A stretch of DNA of 64,000 nt from Methanothermobacter thermautotrophicus (GTDB taxonomy: Archaea > Methanobacteriota > Methanobacteria > Methanobacteriales > Methanothermobacteraceae): the NCBI RefSeq assembly GCF_014889545.1, contig NZ_QKOF01000005.1, positions 248,001 to 312,000 of the forward strand. The letters are read 5' to 3'. Below are positions 1-7,878 of the stretch, piece after piece; within the stretch, counting starts at the first letter, position 1, and every line of letters starts with the position of its first letter. Position numbers and translations under genes: made by a program. The notes under the pieces were generated by a model. It was not told the origin of the DNA. It did no database searches and was given only the letters and a program-made list of their open reading frames with translations.

Positions 1-34
1 TGGACTGGATTGTTATTAAATGGATGGTGGATGA

Positions 35-1027
35 ATGGAAAAAACAGTTGTGCTCACGAGGAGCGATGTTGAGGGTCTCCTTGACATGGAAGACTGCCTG
101 AAGGCAGTTGAGGGTGCCTTTGTACAGGAGGCCCTTGGAAGGGTTCAGATGCCCCCTAAAATGTACCTGTTTTTCAGTAGATACGATGGAGACCTCAGGG
201 TCATGCCCTCCTACCTTGAGGAACTTGAGATGGCCGGTGTTAAGTGTGTCAATGTGCACCCCTCAAACCCTGATAGACATTCCCTGCCAACGGTGATGGC
301 TGTCATAGAGCTGGTGGACCCTGAAACAGGGTTCCCCCTTGCACTGATGGACGGAACCCATATAACCGATATGAGGACGGGTGCCGCTGGCGGTGTATCT
401 GTAAAGTACCTCGCATCCAGGGACGCGTCGAGTCTCGGGATAATCGGTGCCGGAAGGCAGGCCTGGACCCAGTTAATGGCAATCAGCAGGGTGGCGGATC
501 TTGAGGAGGTCAGAGTCTACTGCAGGACACCGTCAACGCGTGAAAAATTTGCCTTAAGGGCTTCAAGGGAATACGAAGTCCCCGTGAGGGCCGCTACAGA
601 GCCAAGGGAGGCTGTTGAGGGTATGGACATCGTTGTAACCGTCACTCCATCAAGGCGTCCTGTGGTCATGGCAGACTGGGTGTCCCCGGGTACGCACATA
701 TGTGCCATGGGTGCAGACGCCCCAGGGAAGCAGGAACTGGACCCCCTCATACTCAAAAATGCCCGTGTATTCTATGACAGCCTGGAGCAGGCAACCCACA
801 GCGGAGAGATAAACGTGCCCATCACCGAGGGAATCCTCGGGGTGGATGACCTCCAGGGAAGCCTGGGGGATGTTATGACAGGCAAGATTGAGGGTAGAAC
901 TTCAACCGCTGATGTGACAGTATTTGATTCGACTGGACTCTCCATTCAGGACATAACAACAGCATGGATGGTCTATGAGAGGGCCGTTGCCGGTGAGGTG
1001 GGCCTTGAGGTGGATCTTCAGGGATGA
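35..1027 (+). CDS. Ornithine cyclodeaminase/mu-crystallin family protein, probable alanine dehydrogenase
   Basis: The 330-residue protein spans the full ornithine cyclodeaminase/mu-crystallin family. An N-terminal substrate half is followed by an NAD(P)-binding Rossmann domain marked by GIIGAGRQAW near residue 137. Archaeal members of this family include NAD-dependent alanine dehydrogenases (alanine to pyruvate plus ammonia), but ornithine cyclodeaminase, ketimine reductase and other activities occur too. The ATG follows GGTGG by a short spacer. It is the first gene of the window and is transcribed towards the LysE exporter, although the two are about 250 bases apart. Family is certain; substrate is inferred. 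Confidence 0.85.
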   Translation: MEKTVVLTRSDVEGLLDMEDCLKAVEGAFVQEALGRVQMPPKMYLFFSRYDGDLRVMPSYLEELEMAGVKCVNVHPSNPDRHSLPTVMAVIELVDPETGFPLALMDGTHITDMRTGAAGGVSVKYLASRDASSLGIIGAGRQAWTQLMAISRVADLEEVRVYCRTPSTREKFALRASREYEVPVRAATEPREAVEGMDIVVTVTPSRRPVVMADWVSPGTHICAMGADAPGKQELDPLILKNARVFYDSLEQATHSGEINVPITEGILGVDDLQGSLGDVMTGKIEGRTSTADVTVFDSTGLSIQDITTAWMVYERAVAGEVGLEVDLQG

Positions 1028-1098
1028 GGTGAAGCGCATATGGGGAGTGGAAGGATCCTTATAGCATGAATGACAGATAATCTGATGGAGCTGATAGC

Positions 1099-1263
1099 AT
1101 GTACCCCACCAGGACGTATATGAATGAACTCCTCACAAGGATGGACCATGTCTTCGAGAGGATGAGGTTAATTAGCAGAACAAGATCCCTTAAAAGGGAG
1201 GAGATGGAAGAGATAGACCACCACCTGACGGAGATAATGAGGATACTGAACAGGTACAACTGA
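1099..1263 (+). CDS. 54-residue helical micro-protein, unknown function
   Basis: A short reading frame begins MYPTRTYMNELL and ends with RILNRYN and a TGA stop. It starts 9 bases after a GGAG ribosome site and finishes 11 bases before the LysE gene, which suggests co-translation. The predicted peptide is charged and almost entirely helix-forming, with alternating Leu/Ile/Met and Lys/Arg/Glu, so it could form a small helical hairpin or coiled coil. I recognise no family. Good ribosome site, in-operon spacing and coding-like composition support a real gene, but no homology was checked. Confidence 0.55.
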   Translation: MYPTRTYMNELLTRMDHVFERMRLISRTRSLKREEMEEIDHHLTEIMRILNRYN

Positions 1264-1274
1264 AGTCGGGACAC

Positions 1275-1895
1275 ATGACCGGTATCCTCCTATTTGCTCT
1301 GACATCATTTCTTATCGGATTATCAGGTGCCATGGCCCCCGGCCCCCTCCTAACTGTAACTGTTTCAGATTCCATCAGGAGGGGATTCAGGGCTGGACCC
1401 CTCCTTGTGGCCGGGCATGTCCTCGGGGAGGCCCTTCTCGTTGTTCTGATACTTATGGGGCTGGGTTGTATCCTCAGATCAGGCGCTGCCCCAGCCCTTC
1501 TGGGGACTGCAGGTGGAGCGGTCCTTATATGGATGGGGATCCTTGGATTCAGGGATTCTGAAGACACTGAAAGCATACCTGATGGGGGGTCAATCCTCAG
1601 GGGGGCCATCATAAGCCTCGCAAACCCCTACTTCTTCCTGTGGTGGGGTGCAGTGGGCGCTGCCCTCATGTACAGGGGACTGGAGTCAGCAGGCACCCTG
1701 GGACTTCTGGCGTTCCTTGCAGGTCACTGGTCATCCGACCTCACATGGTACAGCCTGGTATCATTCATGTCATCAAGAAAATCGTTCAGAATGGATGGAA
1801 AACCATACAAACTCGTTATGAGAATTTTAAGTTCATTCCTGATTCTCTTTGGAGTATACTTCATTATTGAGAGTCTGAAGACCATTTCAGGATAG
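1275..1895 (+). CDS. LysE/RhtB family exporter
   Basis: This 206-residue polytopic membrane protein has about six hydrophobic segments. Its first helix is followed by GAMAPGPLL, the family's characteristic GP motif. LysE/RhtB proteins export amino acids or related cationic compounds, driven by ion gradients. Length matches the family. It lies just downstream of the 54-residue micro-ORF and may share its transcript. The transported substrate cannot be read from sequence. The alanine dehydrogenase-type gene upstream makes an amino-acid connection possible, but that is inference. Confidence 0.85.
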   Translation: MTGILLFALTSFLIGLSGAMAPGPLLTVTVSDSIRRGFRAGPLLVAGHVLGEALLVVLILMGLGCILRSGAAPALLGTAGGAVLIWMGILGFRDSEDTESIPDGGSILRGAIISLANPYFFLWWGAVGAALMYRGLESAGTLGLLAFLAGHWSSDLTWYSLVSFMSSRKSFRMDGKPYKLVMRILSSFLILFGVYFIIESLKTISG

Positions 1896-1951
1896 GCAAG
1901 GTCTTTATTGGTTTCCCGTTACTGCAGTGTTCTCTCAAATTAATGATACAA

Positions 1952-2034
1952 TCAGATCCAGTGAAGGCAACTGATCTGACACCCACCCTCAAAATCTTAA
2001 TACCATGAACAACATACTCAGATCCAATGAAGGC
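1952..2034 (+). repeat. 17-bp direct repeat pair around the HAD gene start
   Basis: Bases 1952-1968 and 2018-2034 match at 16 of 17 positions. The second copy carries the ATG of the downstream gene, where the first copy has GTG. The offset is 66 bases. It looks like a local duplication of the gene-start region whose upstream copy is not followed by an open frame. Confidence 0.6.
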
Positions 2035-2818
2035 CGTTGTTTTTGATAATTCAGGCACCCTAATACGGAGGTACAGGGCCCTCAAGAACCTTAAAACCGG
2101 TAAGATATGTGACAGCATGAACTCCCTTGATGTTGTTGATTACCGGGATCGTAGGGCGCTCGTGGTGCTTCAGACGGATCCATCCACCTGTATAGTTAAT
2201 GCCAGACCCGACCAGACCATCTACGAATTCATAGAGAGGAACCATATAAGGTTCAATATAAGTTACGCCAACACAGCTGTTGATCAAGGTGAAATCCTTG
2301 ATGTGCTCAGGGATGACCCTGCCACCGTGAGGGACATACAGGACACCATAGATGCTGTCGCAGAAAAGAACTATAACATACAGATATGCAGCGGTTCAGG
2401 TTTCATCGTCAACATGGACCGGAGGAGGGTGGATTTCACCATAACAGCCGGTGGAAAACTCTTCCCTGAGGTCCCACATGTTATCAGAGAACTCATGAAC
2501 CGGAAAATCGACATATACATTGCATCCGGAGACCGGAGGGGGTCCCTGATGGAACTTGCAAGGATCCTTGGGCTCCCAACTGAAAACGTATTTGACACCG
2601 CAGACACCGAGAGGAAGGCCGAAATAATCCGTGAACTCAGGAGGATGTACAGCAGGGTGGTTATGGTGGGTAATGGCATCAATGATATTCTGGCACTGAG
2701 GGAGGCTGATATAGGGGTTCTTACACTCCAGCAGAGGGAACCTGTTCCCCAGAGGCTCATAGAAGCCGCTGATTATGTAATAGAGAATATAGAAGAGCTG
2801 CTGGATATAGAGATCTGA
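2027..2818 (+). CDS. HAD superfamily hydrolase, soluble P-type-ATPase-like
   Basis: The 263-residue protein opens with VVFDNSGTL, the HAD nucleophile loop (Asp7; DNSGT in place of DKTGT of P-type ATPases). It ends with GNGINDILALREADIGVL, equivalent to the Mg-binding GDGxND motif. There are no membrane helices, so this is a stand-alone soluble catalytic domain related to heavy-metal P-type ATPases. Such proteins are phosphatases; the substrate is unknown. ATG was chosen because the motif begins within seven residues. The 5'-nucleotidase gene follows after 24 bases, suggesting a shared transcript and a possible link in phosphate-ester hydrolysis. Confidence 0.85.
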   Translation: MKAVVFDNSGTLIRRYRALKNLKTGKICDSMNSLDVVDYRDRRALVVLQTDPSTCIVNARPDQTIYEFIERNHIRFNISYANTAVDQGEILDVLRDDPATVRDIQDTIDAVAEKNYNIQICSGSGFIVNMDRRRVDFTITAGGKLFPEVPHVIRELMNRKIDIYIASGDRRGSLMELARILGLPTENVFDTADTERKAEIIRELRRMYSRVVMVGNGINDILALREADIGVLTLQQREPVPQRLIEAADYVIENIEELLDIEI

Positions 2819-2842
2819 ATTTAAACAGAGGGGGGATGTATC

Positions 2843-4267
2843 ATGGCTGATTTGAGCATAATCCAGGTGAACGACACCCACGGATACATTAAAAGCCATC
2901 CTGAACTTTTCTGGGAGGGCCGCGAAATCGTATATGAGAACCTTGGTGGTTACCAGCACATAGCCGGACTTGTTGATAAAATACGCCAGGAGAGGCCCAC
3001 ACTACTCCTTGACTGCGGGGACACAATACACGGCACATACCATGCCGTCAAGAGTCGGGGCGCTGCAATGATCCCGCTGCTGAATGAGATGGGATTTGAC
3101 GCCATGACAGCCCACTGGGAGTTCGCCTATGGCCCTGAAAGGTTCATTGAACTCTCAAAGAAGTTAGACTACCCCATGCTTGCCATAAACTGCTACCGTG
3201 AGGGTAGCGACAGGCTGGTATTCCAGCCCTATGAAATCCTTGATGTTGGGGAAGTGCAGGTGGGTGTCATAGGGATAGCATCAAACATAGTCGATAAGGT
3301 CATGCCCCCCAGCTTCAGCGAGGGCCTTGAATTCACCCTTGGCCTGGAGGAGCTCCCAGGATGGATCGATGTCCTCAGAAATGATGAGAGGGTGGATCTC
3401 ATCGTTGTGATATCACACCTTGGCTTTCCACAGGAGGTGCAGCTGGCATCTGACGTAGGGGGCATCGATGTGCTGCTGAGCGCACACACCCACAACAGAC
3501 TTGAGAGGCCACACATGGTTGGAGATACCATAATCATACAGTCTGGCTGTCATGGCTCCTTCATCGGGCGCCTTGACCTTGAGGTGCGTGATGGTGTCAG
3601 GGGATTCAGCCATGAACTCATGAAGGTTAGGGGCCCCTCAGATCCTGAGGTTGAGGAGATGGTGCTCAGGATAACTGATACCGACAGTGACTACCTTGAA
3701 ATGGTGGTGGGCTCCACCCGGACCCACCTTAACAGATACACCATACTGGAGTCAACCATGGATAACCTCCTCCTGAAGGCCATAATGGATACAGGGGACT
3801 TTGACCTTGCATTCTCCAATGGGTGGCGTTACGGTGCCCCTGTACCTCCAGGAGATATAAGAATGGAGGATATATGGAATATTATACCTGTGAATCCTCC
3901 TTTATCTCAGGTGCGGTTAAAAGGCAGGGACTTATGGAAGATGATGGAGGAGAACATTGAACTCGTATTCTCAAGGAACCCCTACAATCAGATGGGAGGC
4001 TACCTCAAGAGGTGCCTTGGGCTTGAAATGTACTTCAAGATCGAGAACCCCCCCGGTTCAAGGATACAGAAGATATTTGTAAATGGCAGGCCCCTTGACC
4101 CCTCAGGGACCTACAGTGCTGTCTACGTCACATCCCAGGGGGTTCCATCCAGGTACGGTGAGGACCATGAGGAGACCGACCTGAGGGCCATTGAGGTGCT
4201 TGAAGAATACATCGCGATAAACAGCCCGGTGGACGCCGGCCTGGAGGGGAGGATAACACCCGTCTAG
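2843..4267 (+). CDS. 5'-nucleotidase/UshA-like metallophosphoesterase
   Basis: The 474-residue protein has a calcineurin-like metallophosphoesterase domain: QVNDTHGY at the N-terminus, LLDCGDTIHGT around residue 55 and a SAHTHNR motif near residue 215. A C-terminal 5'-nucleotidase domain follows (SNGWRYGAPVPPGDI). This is the UshA/YfkN architecture, which hydrolyses nucleotides, UDP-sugars or cyclic nucleotides. No signal peptide is visible, so it is probably cytoplasmic, unlike bacterial UshA. The ATG follows GGGGGGATG. It sits in a string with the HAD and DsrE genes (gaps of 24 and 13 bases), likely one operon. Confidence 0.88.
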   Translation: MADLSIIQVNDTHGYIKSHPELFWEGREIVYENLGGYQHIAGLVDKIRQERPTLLLDCGDTIHGTYHAVKSRGAAMIPLLNEMGFDAMTAHWEFAYGPERFIELSKKLDYPMLAINCYREGSDRLVFQPYEILDVGEVQVGVIGIASNIVDKVMPPSFSEGLEFTLGLEELPGWIDVLRNDERVDLIVVISHLGFPQEVQLASDVGGIDVLLSAHTHNRLERPHMVGDTIIIQSGCHGSFIGRLDLEVRDGVRGFSHELMKVRGPSDPEVEEMVLRITDTDSDYLEMVVGSTRTHLNRYTILESTMDNLLLKAIMDTGDFDLAFSNGWRYGAPVPPGDIRMEDIWNIIPVNPPLSQVRLKGRDLWKMMEENIELVFSRNPYNQMGGYLKRCLGLEMYFKIENPPGSRIQKIFVNGRPLDPSGTYSAVYVTSQGVPSRYGEDHEETDLRAIEVLEEYIAINSPVDAGLEGRITPV

Positions 4268-4280
4268 CGGAGGTGGTGTC

Positions 4281-4622
4281 ATGGTGGATTACCGTGTGGT
4301 CTTCCACATAGATGAGGATGATGAGTCAAGGGTTCTGCTCCTCCTCTCCAATGTCAGGAACCTAATGGCTGATCTCGAATCCGTCAGAATAGAGGTTGTG
4401 GCTTACTCCATGGGAGTTAATGCCCTTCGGAGGGATTCGGAGTACTCAGAGGATATAGCTGAACTCATTGGTCAGGGCGTCATGTTCTGCGCATGTTCAA
4501 ACACCCTCAGGGCATCTGGTATGGACGTTTCTGATATTCTGGAAGGAGTCCAGGTTGTATCATCAGGCGTTGGTCAAATTGTGAGAAGACAGACAGAGGG
4601 GTGGGCCTATATAAGGCCCTGA
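4281..4622 (+). CDS. DsrE/DsrF-like family protein
   Basis: This 113-residue alpha/beta protein has the DsrE-fold pattern: VVFHIDEDDESRVLLLLSNVRNL, then VEVVAYSMGVNAL, then a Cys-containing FCACSNTL segment. Related small proteins act in sulfur relay or assemble as trimers and hexamers without known function. The Cys pair in MFCACSNT sits where active-site cysteines occur in sulfur carriers, although the assignment here is only inferred. It is the last gene of the HAD/nucleotidase string. Confidence 0.8.
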   Translation: MVDYRVVFHIDEDDESRVLLLLSNVRNLMADLESVRIEVVAYSMGVNALRRDSEYSEDIAELIGQGVMFCACSNTLRASGMDVSDILEGVQVVSSGVGQIVRRQTEGWAYIRP

Positions 4623-4626
4623 TTCA

Positions 4627-4721
4627 GTATCTGTCTAATTATTAAAACGCATAAAGGGGAGTACTTGAAGGAGAGGGGTGTCCTCTCCGCCGTATCTGTC
4701 TAATTATTAAAACGCATAAAG
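4627..4721. repeat. Two identical 30-bp direct repeats flanking a 35-bp hairpin spacer
   Basis: Bases 4627-4656 and 4692-4721 are identical over 30 bases. They are separated by 35 bases containing a perfect inverted repeat (GGAGAGG, five-base loop, CCTCTCC). The pair lies between convergent genes: the DsrE gene and the 3' end of a decayed channel gene. The 30/35 geometry resembles a minimal CRISPR, but the repeat itself is not palindromic, there are only two copies and no cas gene is present. It is AT-rich and not coding in any obvious frame. Confidence 0.85.
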
Positions 4722-4778
4722 TCTACACATCCACTGATCCACCCAACAGACAGAACGCAGAAAGGGTGTCCCGAGAAG

Positions 4779-5329
4779 CTAAAGGAACCTCTTGAATATG
4801 AGAACTGCATATGCAGTGGAGCTGTACTCAAGTACTATGGGAGTTAATATGAGTGCAAGGATGGCTGCGAGGGGCATTAAAAGGTTCTTCATCAGAACAC
4901 TCCGGTATTCATTTACCTGGATATCCATTAAACCATTCCTCTGGGTATAGATCCAGCTAATGGATAATAGACCTAAATGAGCATATTCACGTGGAACAGG
5001 ATGTTGGGTGTTACAAGGTTTCCATGTTACTTATCAGGTTTGTTAAGAGGGGTACCATGGCAACGACCATGAGCAAGATGATGTTTATCCATATGAATCC
5101 AGTGTCAATCTTCTCCAGTTTCTCGAACTGCATGTGGTTAACCACCAGAAGACACCCAGAGGAGGAAACTGAGACACTAGCTGTACAAATCAGACGCAAG
5201 ACCCATGATGTAGGCGTCCATTTTCGAAGCACTGATTGTGCCCGTGGGAGTATCTATACCCAGAACAAGTATTGTCATGGCGATAGCGAATATGGCATCA
5301 ACCAGAGCCTCCAATCTATTCTTTCTCAT
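4779..5329 (-). pseudogene. Decayed TMEM175/DUF1211-type potassium channel gene
   Basis: Conceptual translation of the minus strand in three frames rebuilds a TMEM175/DUF1211-like protein. It begins MRKNRLEALVDAIFAIAM (first helix with the FAIAMT-like filter motif). It continues through a CLSFLL segment after an in-frame TAG at 5177-5179, then changes frame to VVNHMQFEKLEKID and a hydrophobic helix. It changes frame again near 5010-5020 to ATRN-like TQRNGLMDIQVNEY and a final helix ending KRFL. One nonsense codon and two frameshifts mean it cannot yield an intact channel. The start ATG overlaps the last 14 bases of the upstream TIM-barrel gene, so the two were once translationally coupled. 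Confidence 0.85.
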
Positions 5330-6089
5330 AACGCCCGCCCCAAATTCCAGCCCCCTCAAGGATTCTTCGGCTCCTGATTACACCCTCATAGTTGTTCAGC
5401 TCTATGACGCCCCTATCTATGGATTCCAGTAGTTTAATGTCAACTGTACCCTCTCCAAGGGGGAGGTGCTGGTCCCTCTCCCCATTATTGTCACTTAGGT
5501 GGTAGTGCGCTGTCCTCTTGATCTCAAGGAAATCCCGGAGGCGCCCTGTAGTGTTGGCATGTCCTATGTCAACCGTTGCATATGAGCCGCATTCCTCAAC
5601 AAATCTTTCATGTTCTGCCGGGTTATTGCAGAGGTAAGAGAATCTACCTGGCATGTTTTCGACTGAAAATTTTATGGACAGATCCTCTGCGTATTCAACA
5701 CATTCCCCCAATGTTTCAACTGCAAAATGGAGTGCCGCATTCCTTATCCGCTCCTCCCTCCGGTGAACCACTCCAGGGTGGGTTGTGACTGTTGTTGCAC
5801 CTATCTCAGATGCCAGGTCAAGGGTCTCCACCATCTGCCTCCCTGTCTCCTCCCTTATACCAGGGTTCATGCTGGCGGGGTTGAGGTCTATGGTGGGTGC
5901 ATGGATAAGGACCTCAAGGTCAAATGATTCAAAGACTTCGAGGGAATCATTACCCTGAAGCAGCCTTCTTGGCCAGTAGGGTCCCTCACAGAGGAGTTCT
6001 ATAAGTTCAAAACCATCTTCTTCAGCTTTCTGAAGTATGTTTTCCAGTGGCTCCATGAAGAGCGCCAGGGTTGAAAAACCAAGTCTCAT
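5316..6089 (-). CDS. Sugar phosphate isomerase/epimerase-like TIM-barrel protein
   Basis: The 257-residue protein belongs to the xylose isomerase-like/AP endonuclease family 2 fold. It begins LGFSTLALFMEPL and carries metal-site segments VTTHPGVVH, KFSVENMP, VDIGHANTTG and HYHLSDNNGERDQHLPLGEGTVD. Those His/Glu/Asp residues match the metal ligands of sugar isomerases and epimerases. The substrate is unknown. The gene runs opposite to the PadR operon, with a shared 309-base intergenic region, and its 3' end overlaps the dead channel gene. Confidence 0.82.
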   Translation of the reverse strand: MRLGFSTLALFMEPLENILQKAEEDGFELIELLCEGPYWPRRLLQGNDSLEVFESFDLEVLIHAPTIDLNPASMNPGIREETGRQMVETLDLASEIGATTVTTHPGVVHRREERIRNAALHFAVETLGECVEYAEDLSIKFSVENMPGRFSYLCNNPAEHERFVEECGSYATVDIGHANTTGRLRDFLEIKRTAHYHLSDNNGERDQHLPLGEGTVDIKLLESIDRGVIELNNYEGVIRSRRILEGAGIWGGRYEKE

Positions 6090-6398
6090 ATCGGGTCCCG
6101 GTAGATCTTCTATTTATCAGGGCTTATGAGTCTTTCCATTTGATTGCGGTGTCTTCAGGTTCAATTCCAGTCAGTTCAGGGTACAATACCGTCCTAGCCG
6201 CATCGCATCTCAACATGTCCTGATGGCCAGTGCCGGTTCAGTTCAGATATGCCATCATAAACCAGACAGGCCCATCATATATCACAAAGCTTATATATCG
6301 TGGATGTTTTATTCTGTAAATAGATATATCGTGAGATTGATATACATGCATGTGTAAAGGATATATCGGCAAAATAATCAGTTGCTGGAGATGGCTCT
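6090..6398. promoter_or_regulatory. Divergent intergenic region with repeated GATATATC palindromes
   Basis: No gene is visible in this 309-base stretch. Its PadR-proximal half holds TATATATCG at 6292-6300, the perfect palindrome GATATATC at 6323-6330 and again at 6360-6367, and the palindrome ACATGCATGT at 6344-6353. PadR regulators usually bind ATGT/ACAT-type inverted repeats and often repress their own operon, so these are the best candidates for autoregulatory operators. TATA-like sequences are embedded in the same repeats, which would let a bound repressor block promoter access. Confidence 0.5.
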
Positions 6399-6824
6399 AT
6401 GTGCGCAGAAGAAGGTTCCCCTCGCCCTGATGAGGGTGAGTTCGATGAAAAGATAATAAAAAGCTTCATGAGGGGATTCGGCAAGACAATGATTCTCTGG
6501 ATGATAAGCAAGGAAAAAATACACGGCTACGAGATAATGCGACGCCTTGAAAGGTTCTACTCATTCAAGGGCATGCACTGCAAGAACATGAAACCACCAG
6601 GACCCAGCGTCATCTACCCGGTACTCCATGACCTCGAAAGAAAGGGACTGATAGAGGGGGAATGGGAGATGCACGGTGAGAAAAGAGTCAAATACTACCA
6701 TATAACCCCCCTCGGTGAGAAGACAATAGACAGGATCCGGCATATAATGAGAGACCATGTCTCAAAGATATGGGAAGACTTCTGGAATGATATGTTCCCC
6801 CCTGAAAAGGAGGATGAAAGATGA
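6399..6824 (+). CDS. PadR family transcriptional regulator
   Basis: The 141-residue winged-helix protein has the PadR core: ILWMISKEKIHGYEIMRRLE, then PSVIYPVLHDLERKGLIEGEWE, then KYYHITPLGEKTI. A C-terminal helix for dimerisation follows. PadR proteins commonly repress a neighbouring transporter gene and are released by a small ligand. The stop codon overlaps the ATG of the ABC ATPase gene, so regulator and exporter are co-translated. Upstream palindromes are probable operators. The N-terminal 20 residues are acidic and lack clear homology; the start could lie slightly downstream. Confidence 0.9.
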   Translation: MCAEEGSPRPDEGEFDEKIIKSFMRGFGKTMILWMISKEKIHGYEIMRRLERFYSFKGMHCKNMKPPGPSVIYPVLHDLERKGLIEGEWEMHGEKRVKYYHITPLGEKTIDRIRHIMRDHVSKIWEDFWNDMFPPEKEDER

Positions 6825-7873
6825 AATATGCAATAGAAACCTTTGACCTCACAAAGGTCTACGGGGACTTCAGGGCAGTGGACAGCCTTAACATGAAGAT
6901 AGAGAAGAACTCCATCTTCGGTTTCCTGGGGCCCAACGGAGCCGGGAAAACAACAACCATTAAGATGCTCACCTGTCTCATACCCCCAACCTCAGGAACA
7001 GCAAAGGTTGCAGGTTACGATATACTCAAGAACCCCGATGAGGTGAGACAGCAGATAGGTATGGTTCCCCAGAAGGTGAGCCTCTACGAGGACCTCACCG
7101 CAAGGGAAAACGTGGAAATGTGCGCAGACTTCTATGGTATGCCCGAGGACCTGAAGGAATCAAGGATAGAAGAGCTCATGGAACTCGTGGACATAAAATA
7201 CGCTGCAGACAAGCCAGTCGGGCAGATGTCAGGTGGACAGCAGCAGAAGGTGTCACTGGTGGCAAGCCTGATACACCAGCCAGACATCCTCTTCCTGGAC
7301 GAACCTACAATCGGGCTGGACCCAACAACCAAAAGGGTGCTCTGGGACCTAATAGATGAACTAAACAGCAGCGGCCACACCATAATACTCTGCTCCCATG
7401 ACATGTACGAGGTGGAGCTCCTCTGTGACTACGTGGGGATAATAAATCAGGGCGTTCTTGCCGCCTTCGACACGCCACAGGGGCTCAAGGACACTGTGAT
7501 AAAGGAGGAGGAATCCCTCAGAGCAAAGGAGATTGGTGGTATACTCGACAGGATCGACGAGGAGACACCTGAATCAGAGAAAAGGGCCATCAGGGAAATA
7601 AGAAAATCCGGGAGGGTGTGTGCCGGTAAGGAGATAAGCATGCTCATTGTGAACCTCACAGATGATCTAATATCTGAACTGGAATCCCTACCAGTCACAC
7701 TGGACGTTAAGAAGCACCACACCGGAAGGATAATCCTTGAACTCGATGAAACATGTGAAACTGCCGTTAATGATGTTCTGGCGGCTGTTATAAGGAACAA
7801 CGCCAGGATAACCTCAATTTCAACAAAGGACCCCTCACTCGAGGACGTCTTCATGAAGGTTACAGGGAGGTAA
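6821..7873 (+). CDS. ABC transporter ATP-binding protein (DrrA-like)
   Basis: The 350-residue ATPase carries Walker A GPNGAGKTT at residues 37-45, a Q-loop (GMVPQKVSLYEDLT), signature MSGGQQQK, Walker B ILFLDEPT and an H-loop SHDMYE. A C-terminal extension of about 100 residues resembles the DUF4162-type domain of DrrA/CcmA exporters. It pairs with the ABC-2 permease six bases downstream. This type exports drugs, lipids or polysaccharides rather than importing nutrients. It overlaps the PadR gene by four bases. Confidence 0.93.
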   Translation: MKYAIETFDLTKVYGDFRAVDSLNMKIEKNSIFGFLGPNGAGKTTTIKMLTCLIPPTSGTAKVAGYDILKNPDEVRQQIGMVPQKVSLYEDLTARENVEMCADFYGMPEDLKESRIEELMELVDIKYAADKPVGQMSGGQQQKVSLVASLIHQPDILFLDEPTIGLDPTTKRVLWDLIDELNSSGHTIILCSHDMYEVELLCDYVGIINQGVLAAFDTPQGLKDTVIKEEESLRAKEIGGILDRIDEETPESEKRAIREIRKSGRVCAGKEISMLIVNLTDDLISELESLPVTLDVKKHHTGRIILELDETCETAVNDVLAAVIRNNARITSISTKDPSLEDVFMKVTGR

Positions 7874-7878
7874 CCGTT

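Noticed and set aside
4627-4721. CRISPR array
   Set aside because: Only two repeats, no cas genes, non-palindromic repeat and a self-complementary spacer; reported as a repeat instead.
4991-5377. 128-residue plus-strand ORF
   Set aside because: Antisense to the TMEM175 remnant, whose motifs are clear on the minus strand.
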